Shown here piece after piece: positions 37,713 through 50,600 of a DNA stretch of 64,000 nt. The stretch is taken from NCBI GenBank assembly GCA_029718625.1, contig CM056376.1:25147130-25211129 (forward strand), in the 5' to 3' direction. The notes beneath the pieces are model-generated. The model did not search any database. It had not been told where the DNA came from and saw only the letters and a list, made by a program, of their open reading frames with translations. The position numbers and the translations under genes were made by a program. Source of the stretch: Synaphobranchus kaupii. Taxonomy: Eukaryota > Chordata > Actinopteri > Anguilliformes > Synaphobranchidae. The first letter of the stretch is position 1. Each line of letters starts with the position of its first letter.

Positions 37713-38413
37713 TGCATTAGCTAGCTAACTTACAAAATGTAAGCTACGTTATAAAAAGCAGTCTGTAAACAGGTTTAACGTTACCGGTGGTGCCTTTTTT
37801 TTTTGTTAACTAAATTAGACTAGCAGTTGTCTACACTAGAAATAAAGGTACGAAAAGTACCTAAAAGGTACAAACGCTTGTAACTGGGGTGGTATAAGTA
37901 GGCTACATAAAATCGTATCCCTTGGCAGCAATACCTAACTAATTTGTACCTTTTTTGCTTGAAAAGCATGTGCATTTTGCATACTGTCCCAACTTTTTGG
38001 GAATTGGGGTTTGTAGCCTACATTAAAAATTTGCATTGAATAGTACATGTTCTAAATACACGTTTTGAACGACTTGCTTTCTCGTAACAACTTGGAATCG
38101 TTTAACACCACGATCACTGAATAGATGATGCGTCCCAATACTCGAAAAACCTCCTTTCCTCCACTCGTCTCCTACCCAGAAGTGTGCAAAACAGTCTATA
38201 CGTTTCAGGTACAAGTAGTTGCATATAGTCTACAATATACAATGTAGCCTAACTTTTTATTAACGTTGTTCAATTTTAATTTGTTTTTTATTGTTGTGAA
38301 GCACTTTTGGCTGCATTTTCTGTACGAAAGGTGCTATACAAATAAAGTTTATTACTATTATTATTATTACGTGACATTGTGGTTTGCGTCGAGACATTAA
38401 TTAATATGCAAGT

Positions 38414-38795
38414 CAGTGTTTCCCCTAGATTTTTTTTCAGGCCGGGCGGTGAAAGTGCGCCATTTTGCATAAAGGCGGAAACTATAATTACACCCTCATA
38501 ATATCAGCGCTGCCATTGAAAATTTTAATTAGGCCTAACGGGAAACCGAAGCTGTTTTGGCATTGGCAAGGGTTTTTCCAGATGCTATTTTGAACATTCC
38601 CGCATTCGGCGGTAAGGGAAATATTGCAGCTACATAAAAAATAAAAAAAATAAAGATTATATATAAATTTAAAAAAAGAATAATATAAAAAATGTATTTA
38701 TTTATTTATTCATTACAATTATTTATTTTCCCTCTTGTCCAAGCCGGGCGGCACGTGAGGCCGCCCGGCCAAGATAATGGTAGGGAAAACACTGC
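38414..38795. mobile_element. hAT-like MITE (CAGTGTTTCCC ends)
   Basis: Left CAGTGTTTCCCCTAG and right GGGAAAACACTG are inverse. Flanks repeat CAAGT on both sides, a likely part of the target duplication. GGCCGGGCGG occurs near both ends. Non-coding and AT-rich inside. Confidence 0.75.
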
Positions 38796-39399
38796 AAGTA
38801 ATACGTAATCAGCAACATTTGATTAGGACAGAAAGATCCGTTTTCGGGGCATGGTTTCGAGGAGGTGGTAGTAGAAGAAAGAAGGAAGCCTTTTTCGAGT
38901 ATTGAGACGCACTCGGTATTTCCAAGTTGGAAACTTTGTAGTTCGTAAGTTACTTACCATCTCTCTCACATGACGTGAACGCAGCATCAGTCTGGTGAAT
39001 GACTCGTCCTCACTAACAGACAGCGAATCCCTCAATCTCATCTATCAACTGCCAAGCTAGATGCATATAACCTACAGCCATTGCACAGCTCCTACTTTTC
39101 CCCACACACACCCTCACACTCCTACTAGCTAGCAGCTACCTAATGTTAGCTAGTTCGTTCGCTGCTGTGGCTTTGTCACAGGTAACGTTACTTACCACTC
39201 AAGCTAAACTTCTCCCCAATCGCTGCCCAGATGTCCTCCTTTCATCTTCTTTTGTTTGTAGTCTGGGTGATTTAGATTATACAACACTGGGTTCTTCTCT
39301 ACAGCTTGTATTAGTTGCTCCTCTATAACGAACAGACAAACTAGTCTTGTCCCGTGCTTTTTTAAACTTCAACAGAATGTGATTTTTTATTGGCTGGAA

Positions 39400-39590
39400 A
39401 TTGTCTATCGTTTTACAGCGTCATGAAAAATCGCTCTGGGAGTGATCACAACGATAGGAATATTTATCGTTCTGGCTGGTTTTATAGTTGTCGTTGTAGT
39501 GTGGACACATCCATTCACTTTGCTTTGAACGATTTACATTTTTATATAGTTATCGTTATAGTTATCGTCGTAGTGTGAACGGCCCTTAAG
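39400..39590. repeat. Terminal fragment of a fish TIR element (GTGTGAACGGCCCTTA end)
   Basis: TTATCGTTATAGTTATCGTC and GTGTGAACGGCCC form the typical end of a fish family with GGGCCGTTCACAC termini. The other end was not located. Confidence 0.5.
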
Positions 39591-39861
39591 GGAAACAAAT
39601 TATGCATGTTCATGTTCAATCACGTAACCTACGCAGACAACTAGCGAGTATACATTATACATTTTCAAGGTGGTTCACATCACGTGTAGTTTTATCGTGC
39701 TCGTCTGTAGCCTAGTTGCTTTTACTTTTAGAGTCTAATGTTACTTTGAATTATGACAACGCGATTAGGCCAGTTCAATCATATTATTCATGATTTAACG
39801 TTAAGTCGAGAAAAAAAAATCTCAACGTGCCGTAGGCTAACATTACTCTAGGGTTTGCAAT

Positions 39862-41337
39862 CCTAAAGGCCAGTTTATAGTCCAGCGACAGAGTGTCATG
39901 GATGTCGCTGGTCGCAGCGACATTTGGTTTATACTTCGGGCGACTGTCGTCCTGTGGTCGCTGCGACGGTCGCTGAAGATGTCGCTGAGACATAAAATAA
40001 ATTCAACTTTGACCCTGTCGCTGCCTCTGTTGTTATGGTAACGTTTGTCTCGGACAGCGGAAGCTTCGGTCGAGCTGTCAATTTACTAGCTAGCACATAA
40101 GCTAACTGTTAATGGACAGATTTCTCTGTTGGAAAAATGTGTGCGTGCAGCCATAGGGTCGGCTTACCTACCCATAGCTTACCTACCTAGCAAGCGCGTG
40201 AATATAATTATAAATGAGCACAATTTAATATTATTATTATAAATAGCCTAATAATAATAACGATGTAATTTCACCGATTGATGCTTTGCTAGAGGTTGAG
40301 AAAACGTTACAATCCAAAACAAGAAGCAGCTCGCTTTCAATGCTACAATCTAGCCTACGATAATTGTGGTTATTTATGGCGATAATTTGTCACTAATTGT
40401 GAATGGTTACAAATACACATTTGCAGCTTGACTACACATTTGTAGCGTTGTAGGCGCCTGCGAATGCATTGCAAAGTTATTTGCTTTCACAGTAGGCTAA
40501 TTTAGATTTGCTAGATTAAATTGAGTGATTAGACTCAGTGACAGCCCATCTGATCCGTGGCATTCTGATAGCGAGGTGAAATAGGCTACTCCACATTCTT
40601 GAACCTCATTCTCTAACTAGAGAATTGTAGGCTGCTCTCCCAATGAGTCCCGTCTTGTAGCTAGCTATTTACATCCCTAACGTAGGCTATGCCCTCCGTG
40701 CTTTTCCTACTAAATAACGTTTAATATGAGTTGCATCAATGTTATATATATAGTATTTAAAATAGTGTAGTATAGCTGATTTACGCACAGCTTACTGTGA
40801 ACTACATTCAACGTTCATTACTAGGGATAGCTGCTACGTTATGTGAAGGATGTGCTTTGTCTTATCTGTTCTGGAGTGACTTCGATGACGTTTCTGTATG
40901 CACTTATTGTATGTAGCTTTGGATAAAAGCGTCTGCTGTAATGACTGTAATGTAATGTAGCCTGATGTTGAGGTTTAATTACAAACGTTTTATTTGCTAC
41001 CTCGTTCAAAACCCACATCCTACAAGTGTATGAAAGACGCAGTGAATGACATTTAAAACAAAATACGGTGCCCTCGAAATGGACATTTATAAACTTTATT
41101 TCAGAGGCCTCCGACAAAAAAGGGGTAGCCAAAAGCAGAAGACATAATGAGATGCCGGTTAGCCTATTAAAGCTGCTTCTTCCTCCACTGTCCCCTGAGT
41201 GTAAACTGTCGCTGGAGTGCGTTTATACTTTTTGCGAACGACAACGACCACAGTGTATGTAGCGCGACAATAGAATGTTTATGAAAGTTGAAAGTATGAA
41301 TGACACACTGTCGCTGGACTATAAACTGGCCTTTAGG
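39862..41337. mobile_element. TIR element (CCTAAAGGCCAGTTTATAG ends)
   Basis: CCTAAAGGCCAGTTTATAGT and the inverse ACTATAAACTGGCCTTTAGG bound about 1.48 kb. GTCGCTG-type motifs (TCCAGCGACAG, GGTCGCTGCGACGGTCGCTG) are clustered at both ends. No transposase seen. Interior open frames look spurious. Confidence 0.78.
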
Positions 41338-42710
41338 CTACGCACGGGTTTCCACGTTATTATGGTTGCTTAGTAACCTAATGAATTCAGCAAAAGGCCA
41401 CGCATCTATTAAAACATTAATTTTAAAGCTAAAATTTTAAAGAATAATTAATTCGGCTAGAAAGCGGCATCAAAATTCAGTGGATCCAGTGCCATTTAAG
41501 AGAGAAATGTGTCCGGATAAAAACGTCCAAGTTTTAAACGGCAGCTTTTATCACTGACTGTGACAAGGGCGATTACGTGAAACTCCCATTCATTTTCTCC
41601 ATAGAGAAAATAGCTTTGATCCGGAAATCCATATTTGGGCAAAGGTTTTTGCTCTGCGTTACGTCAGACTTCTGAGGCCTATAGGAAATTATAAATTAGC
41701 GATAATGCTAAATTGACGTTACAGCTACAACTGACCAGATGAAACCTAAAATAAGTAGGCTATGCTTGAACGTGTAGTACGTCGCCATTTTTACAAACTC
41801 AGACGGTTGTTGACAGTTTATCCAGCGCTCACGTAGCGCAGGACGTTAAGTGATTCAAAATGCGCTCAGTGCTCACTCATCGTGAGCGCTCAGTTACTGA
41901 ACGCGCCCAAAAATACGTTAGTTAACGAGCTTGTGGTTGCTAGGATACTCAAAGCCGTTTGGGCTATTTTTGGTGGATGATAGAAATGTAGCCTACAAAT
42001 ATAGGCTGCATAATAAAATGAATTTACGTTAAACGTGGTTTTACCGCAGATACATAATTTATTTGCCAGGTAACATTGGTAATTGTAAGCGGCAGACAGC
42101 GAGCAAGTGAAATGTTTCCAAATAAGCCCCTTCAAATTGATTTAGATCGCCCTGCCGGGTCTTATTTTGAAATGGCTAACTTTTAAACGGCTATTGCCTA
42201 CACAATTATTATCAACAACATAATTGTTTATTAACGTTTAAATCGTTTATAAGCAGGTTTCCTGCTTATTTTGACTAAATGATTGCAGATTGATGGTCTC
42301 ACCTCGGATCAAGCATCGCGGCAAAAACGTAGTGCTACAGTGGTTTTCCAGAAGTGTGGGGGCTCAATAAAAATGACGTAGCCTAATTCAACTGAAAAAA
42401 GAGTGTCTCGCGACCTTCACTTTTTCACAATGTCGCGCACCTCTAGAATTTTGTTATGTCGTGGCCTTCACAGACTCGAACAAACGACAACGAGTCATGC
42501 GTTTCAACTGAGAGACGGTTCCCAGCAAGAGGCAAGCTAATGATGACTGTCAAGATGAAGATAATATATTTTTTTAAATGTATAGGAGGCCTAATCAGTG
42601 ATGTGGATCCTGTTCCGTCAATTTGTCTTTACAGATTTTCTCTTTTTTTTTGCTGTAGCTAACTGATTTGTTGGCTGAATAAGCCTACTATCGTTTTTAA
42701 ACCACCCAGG

Positions 42711-45388
42711 ACTCTATCTTGGCGGTTGGTCTAAGCGCATGGCGTAAAGTCCATTTAGGGCGTGTCCAAGTCCACTTTTGGCGTGTTTTTTGGGCGCTAA
42801 GCACGGCGCAGCGTGCAAGTGGGCTGAACCTAGTCTCTTCATTAATTATAGGTGTGTCTTGGGCGTGACATGCAATAAACCAATCAAAATGTCATATCCC
42901 ATTCCCTTTAAGAGCCTGCTTTTCCACCTTGGCGGATTGCTTATATGATGGCGAAACAGACATGCTTGTGCGTGTTTAGTGCGATCAAGGAATAGGCTAT
43001 ATGGATCAATAGTAGCCTATGATAAATATTATTTGGACAAACCATTATGAGTTCCCGGTAATTTTCCGACAGTGCTGTTATTTTACAAAATATATGTAGT
43101 TAAATTTAGTTAAAGGCACCTGCAACAGCTGAGAATAAGCTACCAATAGCTTCCGTCTCACCTTAGAAAACGCCAAATTAGCCTGCTTGTTCAGCGAATT
43201 TCGTTTGATTATGCACTGAAAGTGTCAAACATCAATTCCAAGAGGCTGTTCTCATGGAGTTCTCGAAGTTCCAAGTACATGCTAGTTAAACGACGTGAGC
43301 GTTAGGCGTTATAATGAACCTACCACCGGGTGTAAGATAGCAAAGACACTTGCGTTTGGGTTAGCGCCGCTTTGCGCCGGATGTAAGATAGGGCCCCATG
43401 TATTCTTGCGCCCATTACAAGTGAACTGGGCGTGTTGGTCTTAAGATGAGGAGTGGCCAGGATTCTTTTTGGCGTATTGCTATCTTGAGCCAGCAGAAAG
43501 CGCTTGCGCTAGAACCACCACTAACCTGGTCTAAAGTCATGTCGCAGTTGTATGCATGTTATTTTAACGGCGCATATAAGTGCGTCTACAAAGGCGTGTG
43601 CACAATGCGCGTACCCTCCTGTCTGTTACACACAGGGGCACGCACAAGCATGATTAAAATATCAAGATTATAATGTGAAATAGTATTTTTGTGTAGCCTA
43701 TATCAAAAAATACATAATAATGAAAGGGTCCATAGCCTACCTTTCCCTCAGCGAAGGGGAATGCCATGCACATTAAATTGCTTTCAGCCCACTCCATCAA
43801 CATCCAGGCGATGTGCGATGGTAGGCCTACGGCACAATGGCTATCCATTAAAAAGCAGCTGATAACACCTATATCAACCCTAATGCGCGAATTGTCATTT
43901 ACACCTAATGCGTGAATTGTCATTCAATGGAAAACTCGCGCACGGCAATAGACGGACATTTAAGTTCTGAAAATGCGCTTCAGATGTCATTACAATACAG
44001 CTCTGTTTATCTATGAATACAGCCTGTAAGTAAATAGAATGGTTTGTGACTGAAAAAAGTTCAAAACATTGTCCAGTGAATATTGCATTTATTGTTTTTC
44101 AAATAGCCTAGGCTACAGCGGATTCGCTATGCATAAGGTTTTTTTCGATAGCCTATGGTTAAAAAACGGAGATGTCACCATGTTAACTAAATTGTAACCT
44201 TAGCTATTCTTCGTCCTTCATAATTTTTAAATTACAGTGACCAGGTTTCCATACTCTCACCGTTTAAAACCCAGCTGATTTCACCCGTTATTCCATAACT
44301 GAACAAAACGATTTTAAAGAGAACTAAGCGTCTAATTAGAAACTAAAACAAATTTGCAGCATGTTACACAATTAATTCACAATTAATTTTAATGCCATTC
44401 TCTGCACGTGCGCTGCATGTTCTCTGTTTCCCCTGCTGTAAGTCGCACGTTTCACGGTCTTCTTGGGAAAGTGGATTGTTTTAAAGGATTACGCTACGAG
44501 TAAAACAGGTTGGTCACATTTCCATAAACAGGACATTATTAAACAAGGGGAAATATGCGTGAACATATGGGTTGCGAACCTGACAGCTTTATTGTAGGCT
44601 ATTTAGTGTCATCCTTAAGGCAAAATAACGGTAGGCCTATGTATGTTATTAATCAATATTAGCCTACTATGCAGGTAGCCTAATGAACTTTGGATGAAGC
44701 TTGAACTTCGAGAACTCCATGAGAACAGCCTCTTGGAATTGATGTTTGACACTTTCAGTGCATAATCAAACAAAATTCGCTGAACAAGCAGGCTAATTTG
44801 GCGTTTTCTAAGGTGAGACTGAAGCCATTGATAGCTTATTCTCAGCTGTTGCAGGTCCTTTTAACGAAATTTAACCACATATATTTTGTAAAATAACAGC
44901 CCTGTCTGGAATTACCGGGAACTCATAGGCTAATGGTTAGTCCGAATAATATTGATCATACGCCATTTAGCCTATTCCTTGATCACACTAAACACGCACG
45001 AGCATGTCTGTTTCTCCGTCAAACAATCCGCCAAGGTGGAAAAGCAGGCTTTTAAAGGGAATGGGATATGACATTTTGATTGGTTAATTGCATGTCACGC
45101 CCAAGACACACCTATAATTAATGAAGCGACTAGGTTCAGCCCAGTTGCACCTTGCGCCGTGCTTAGCGCCAAAAAAACACGCCGTTAAAATAGCAAAAGT
45201 GGACTTGGACACGCCTAAAATGGACTTTACGCCATGCGCTTAGACTAAGCGCCAAGATAGGGCCCATGGTAGTTAAAGGACGTGAACGCAAGGCGTTATT
45301 ATGAACCATGAGCCGGGTGTAAGATAGCAAAGACACTTGCTTTTGGGTTAGCGCCGCTTAGCGCCGGGTGTAAGATAGGGCCCCCAGA
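42711..45388. mobile_element. Large inverted-arm element of the GGGCCCTATCTT family
   Basis: Arms of about 565 bp (42711-43276 and 44699-45262) are inverse, sharing CTCATGGAGTTCTCGAAGTT and GGGATATGACATTTTGATTG in opposite directions. Each is followed on its right by a same-orientation block of about 125 bp (43277-43402, 45266-45388) with GGGTGTAAGATAGCAAAGAC and ending AAGATAGGGCCC. No transposase was recognised. The interior from 43472 on is also the start of the tandem duplication. Confidence 0.75.
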
Positions 45389-45496
45389 CTTTTAAATAAG
45401 CAATGCACAATAGGGTAGCAAAATAGAAAATTTGATTAGGCTATATATTATTTTAGCTTTTTACATTTAAATGACTGAGTGGTCAGACACTGCGAG

Positions 45497-45752
45497 TGTA
45501 GCGGGTGTAGCTCGGCTAGTTCGCTAGTAAGCACAGTGAGGTGCAGTAAAGCGAAGGCCTTGTGGCAGGTTACCGTGACAACACTCTGATGACGCAACCC
45601 TCAGGGTCAAAATAACGACGTTATCCTTAGCTATCGGCGATGTCATCTTTAGCTGATTGGTAACGCGTTCGCTTACGAGTGAGAGGAGCGGGGTTCAAAT
45701 CTCACCTTGGACTTCTGAGTAAAGTAAGCTTCTCTCTTTCTATACGGTTACA
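45497..45752 (+). repeat. TRIM left LTR, 256 bp, with tRNA-like A and B boxes
   Basis: TAGCTGATTGG (45650-45660) resembles a Pol III A box and GGTTCAAATCT (45692-45702) a B box, 31 bases between them, with tRNA-like sequence (ACGCGTTCGCTTACGAGTG) between. The cloverleaf is imperfect: the T stem has mismatches. No TTTT terminator follows in the LTR. Confidence 0.8.
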
Positions 45753-45838
45753 TTGGTGCCGTGACCCGGATCGGAATCGAATAAAAAAAGTGGTTGCTGC
45801 GGAGTTTCAAATGGAGGGGAAAGTCAAAGGGGGGTGAG
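45753..45838 (+). other. TRIM interior: primer-binding site and polypurine tract
   Basis: TGGTGCCGTGACCCGGAT begins two bases after the LTR; AAATGGAGGGGAAAGTCAAA and then GGGGGG lead into the right LTR. Only about 40 bases separate these signals. Confidence 0.85.
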
Positions 45839-46096
45839 TGTAGCGGGTGTAGCTCGGCTAGTTCGCTAGTAAGCACAGTGAGGTGCAGTAAAGCGAAGGC
45901 CTTGTAGCAGGTTACCGTGACAACACTCTCTGATGACGCAACCCTCAGGGTCAAAATAACGACGTTATCCTTAGCTATCGGCGATGTCGTCTTTAGCTGA
46001 TTGGTAACGCGTTCGCTTACGAGTGAGAGGAGCGGGGTTCAAATCTCACCTTGGACTTCTGAGTAAAGTAAGCTTCTCTCTTTCTATACGGTTACA
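45839..46096 (+). repeat. TRIM right LTR, 258 bp
   Basis: Differs from the left LTR by two substitutions (GTGGC/GTAGC and GTCATC/GTCGTC) and a CT duplication. The A-box-like and B-box-like motifs are at 45994-46004 and 46036-46046. Confidence 0.9.
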
Positions 46097-46492
46097 CGAG
46101 GATGAGCTTCTCCCCCATTCGTTGGTGCTTGACAACGACTCGATACAGCGACAGCCTGAAAATGTATCACGCATGTACTACAACGGCCGCTAGAGGGAAT
46201 ATTGCGACTGTCGGATGCGGAGATCGGATTTTGTGTGAAGGTGACTTAAATGCGAAACGTTGCACGACACTTTTTTGTCGCATACACTTGTCGAAAGTGT
46301 TGTGGACAAAGTATCAATTACACTTTATTAAATTCGATGTTGCATAATCTTCTCTTCTTGTGCATGTTTCAAGCGTCAAATCACGTTCATGAATGCAACT
46401 CTTTTTTCAATCTCTACGTGCTGTGGATAGCTACGTCCCCTGTCAGATCACAATAACAAATAGGCTAACTTAGCAACAGTCAACATACAACG

Positions 46493-46992
46493 TGGTCTCA
46501 CGCGGACTCGTCACATAGCGACGCTTCTGCCCAAGCGTCGCTATGTGACGCCAAAGGTAGCCTTTTGCGTCGTATATTGACGGTTGTGGCCACATAATTT
46601 GTCTTTGGTTGTGGCACTTCAATATTATGCTTTTTTATGATTTTTTTTTTCTTCATCTGGTAGAGTTACGTGAACTCTTGTGGTCGGGCTCGCCCACTAT
46701 CTTAACAGTTCGGGCATGAGCCCGAGTTACATGAACTCCTGTGAGGTTATGTTTAGGGGTTGGGGGTGGGGTACAGGAATCACAAACTCAGAAAAATCTA
46801 CGTGCACACGGCGAAGACTGAGCGGGCATGCTCGCAGTCGGTTATCATGAGCAAAGACTTCGCCATAGTAGGATTTGTAAATTCGCGACGAGTGCATCAA
46901 ATAATGACGCAAAAGGCCTCCTTCTGCGTCTAAAGGATGACGCTGTAGGAGCTGCCCAAGCGTCGCTATGTGACGACTTGAGAATGAGACCA
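46493..46992. mobile_element. Putative MITE with GGTCTCA ends (copy A)
   Basis: Left GGTCTCACGCGGACTCGTCA and right, inverted, GGTCTCATTCTCAAGTCGTC, both followed by CATAGCGACGCTT. It includes a perfect 18-base hairpin at 46509-46550 (AAGCGTCGCTATGTGACG) and an imperfect one around GGGCTCGCCCACT. Copy B has the same at about 50036-50537. Confidence 0.6.
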
Positions 46993-47628
46993 GGCTGCAA
47001 CATAGCTGCGTTGAAAATGATAATCACCATAGAAAATGACATTGCTGAGACAACATGGGTTCATTTGTTGAAACTATTGGTGAGTTTCACTATAGCCAAG
47101 GCCTGTTGAGATAATTGCACAATTGTATGACTAATACAGTGTAGACCGACTACTGCATAGGCTAATGTGTAGCCTAACTAAAAAAACATATTTTGAACAA
47201 TGTTGTCAATGTCCTATTGTGTTAGCCTATACCCTACAACACTGTGGACGATACTGCTTACACCTAAAACTAATTAGAAGTAGCGTCACTGCATATTAGT
47301 AGGCTATATATTGCACCAGACAACATACAGCCTATTTATGCAAATTATATTCCAAGTGTAGCCTACTCTAATTCATTAATTTCAGAAGGTTATATTCAAA
47401 CTCAATTTCATGCCAATTTTGACAGACTTAAGGCCTTTATAAACAAGGCATAAAGTCAGATTATAACAAGCACATTAAAGATTGGTTAAGAGTATTGGTG
47501 ATTTCAAATGTTTTGACCAAAACAGGAATTTGATCTGTTGCTCAACTTCCCCTGTCACTCACAATTCAATCTGAACTTGATGCTGAAATGCTGCAAGATT
47601 GAACATTGCAGTCAAGTTCATCAGTATT

Positions 47629-50600
47629 GCGTATTGCTATCTTGAGCCAGCAGAAAGCGCTTGCGCTAGAACCACCACTAACCTGGTCTAAAGTCATGTC
47701 GCAGTTGTATGCATGTTATTTTAACGGCGCATATAAGTGCGTCTACAAAGGCGTGTGCACAATGCGCGTACCCTCCTGTCTGTTACACACAGGGGCGCGC
47801 ACAAGCATGATTAAAATATCAAGATTATAATGTGAAATAGTATTTTTGTGTAGCCTATATCAAAAAATACATAATAATGAAAGGGTCCATAGCCTACCTT
47901 TCCCTCAGCGAAGGGGAATGCCATGCACATTAAATTGCTTTCAGCCCACTCCATCAACATCCAGGCGATGTGCGATGGTAGGCCTACGGGACAATGGCTA
48001 TCCATTAAAAAGCAGCTGATAACACCTATATCAACCCTAATGCGCGAATTGTCATTTACACCTAATGCGTGAATTGTCATTCAATGGAAAACTCGCGCAC
48101 GGCAATAGACGGACATTTAAGTTCTGAAAATGCGCTTCAGATGTCATTACAATACAGCTCTGTTTATCTATGAATACAGCCTGTAAGTAAATAGAATGGT
48201 TTGTGACTGAAAAAAGTTCAAAACATTGTCCAGTGAATATTGCATTTATTGTTTTTCAAATAGCCTAGGCTACAGCGGATTCGCTATGCATAAGGTTTTT
48301 TTCGATAGCCTATGGTTAAAAAACGGAGATGTCACCATGTTAACTAAATTGTAACCTTAGCTATTCTTCGTCCTTCATAATTTTTAAATTACAGTGACCA
48401 GGTTTCCATACTCTCACCGTTTAAAACCCAGCTGATTTCACCCGTTATTCCATAACTGAACAAAACGATTTTAAAGAGAACTAAGCGTCTAATTAGAAAC
48501 TAAAACAAATTTGCAGCATGTTACACAATTAATTCACAATTAATTTTAATGCCATTCTCTGCACGTGCGCTGCATGTTCTCTGTTTCCCCTGCTGTAAGT
48601 CGCACGTTTCACGGTCTTCTTGGGAAAGTGGATTGTTTTAAAGGATTACGCTACGAGTAAAACAGGTTGGTCACATTTCCATAAACAGGACATTATTAAA
48701 CAAGGGGAAATATGCGTGAACATATGGGTTGCGAACCTGACAGCTTTATTGTAGGCTATTTAGTGTCATCCTTAAGGCAAAATAACGGTAGGCCTATGTA
48801 TGTTATTAATCAATATTAGCCTACTATGCAGGTAGCCTAATGAACTTTGGATGAAGCTTGAACTTCGAGAACTCCATGAGAACAGCCTCTTGGAATTGAT
48901 GTTTGACACTTTCAGTGCATAATCAAACAAAATTCGCTGAACAAGCAGGCTAATTTGGCGTTTTCTAAGGTGAGACTGAAGCCATTGATAGCTTATTCTC
49001 AGCTGTTGCAGGTCCTTTTAACGAAATTTAACCACATATATTTTGTAAAATAACAGCCCTGTCTGGAATTACCGGGAACTCATAGGCTAATGGTTAGTCC
49101 GAATAATATTGATCATACGCCATTTAGCCTATTCCTTGATCACACTAAACACGCACGAGCATGTCTGTTTCTCCGTCAAACAATCCGCCAAGGTGGAAAA
49201 GCAGGCTTTTAAAGGGAATGGGATATGACATTTTGATTGGTTAATTGCATGTCACGCCCAAGACACACCTATAATTAATGAAGCGACTAGGTTCAGCCCA
49301 GTTGCACCTTGCGCCGTGCTTAGCGCCAAAAAAACACGCCGTTAAAATAGCAAAAGTGGACTTGGACACGCCTAAAATGGACTTTACGCCATGCGCTTAG
49401 ACTAAGCGCCAAGATAGGGCCCATGGTAGTTAAAGGACGTGAACGCAAGGCGTTATTATGAACCATGAGCCGGGTGTAAGATAGCAAAGACACTTGCTTT
49501 TGGGTTAGCGCCGCTTAGCGCCGGGTGTAAGATAGGGCCCCCAGAAGCAATGCACAATAGGGTAGCAAAATAGAAAATTTGATTAGGCTATATATTATTT
49601 TAGCTTTTTACATTTAAATGACTGAGTGGTCAGACACTGCGAGGATGAGCTTCTCCCCCATTCGTTGGTGCTTGACAACGACTCGATACAGCGACAGCCT
49701 GAGAATGTATCACGCATGTACTACAACGGCCGCTAGAGGGAATATTGCGACTGTCGGATGCGGAGATCGGATTTTGTGTGAAGGTGACTTAAATGCGAAA
49801 CGTTGCACGACACTTTTTTGTCGCATACACTTGTCGAAAGTGTTGTGGACAAAGTATCAATTACACTTTATTAAATTCGATGTTGCATAATCTTCTCTTC
49901 TTGTGCATGTTTCAAGCGTCAAATCACGTTCATGAATGCAACTCTTTTTTCAATCTCTACGTGCTGTGGATAGCTACGTCCCCTGTCAGATCACAATAAC
50001 AAATAGGCTAACTTAGCAACAGTCAACATACAACGTGGTCTCACGCGGACTCGTCACATAGCGACGCTTCTGCCCAAGCGTCGCTATGTGACGCCAAAGG
50101 TAGCCTTTTGCGTCGTATATTGACGGTTGTGGCCACATAATTTGTCTTTGGTTGTGGCACTTCAATATTATGCTTTTTTATGATTTTTTTTTTCTTCATC
50201 TGGTAGAGAGTTACGTGAACTCTTGTGGTCGGGCTCGCCCACTATCTTAACAGTTCGGGCATGAGCCCGAGTTACATGAACTCCTGTGAGGTTATGTTTA
50301 GGGGTTGGGGGTGGGGTACAGGAATCACAAACTCAGAAAAATCTACGTGCACATGGCGAAGACTGAGCGGGCATGCTCGCAGTCGGTTATCATGAGCAAA
50401 GACTTCGCCATAGTAGGATTTGTAAATTCGCGACGAGTGCATCAAATAATGACGCAAAAGGCCTCCTTCTGCGTCTAAAGGATGACGCTGTAGGAGCTGC
50501 CCAAGCGTCGCTATGTGACGACTTGAGAATGAGACCAGGCTGCAACATAGCTGCGTTGAAAATGATAATCACCATAGAAAATGACATTGCTGAGACAACA

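Larger units (their letters stand above)
45497..46096 (+). mobile_element. TRIM: LTR retrotransposon in miniature, 600 bp
   Basis: It consists of a left LTR, an 86-base interior and a right LTR. The LTRs start TGTAGC and end TTACA (TG...CA). The flanking CGAG at 45493-45496 and 46097-46100 is the target duplication. The interior starts with a primer-binding site (TGGTGCCGTGACCCGGAT, which pairs with a tRNA end ...CACGGCACCA) and ends in a purine tract. It has no gag or pol, so it must depend on enzymes from another element. The precise empty site in the neighbouring duplicate confirms the borders. Confidence 0.93.
43472..47625. repeat. Tandem duplication, copy A (with TRIM)
   Basis: Aligned by eye to 47629-51171. 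Copy A is 611 bases longer: it has a 600-bp TRIM with its 4-bp duplication and a 10-base segment near 45388 missing from copy B, while copy B has three extra bases in two short repeats. I counted about four substitutions outside these. The small open frames in both copies are identical by descent and not evidence for genes. Confidence 0.95.

Noticed and set aside
46102..46347. 81-codon open frame repeated at 49618-49890 (and other frames doubled in the tandem copies)
   Set aside because: Repetition comes from the tandem duplication, not selection. No domain, no splice context, and the frames lie in mobile-element sequence.
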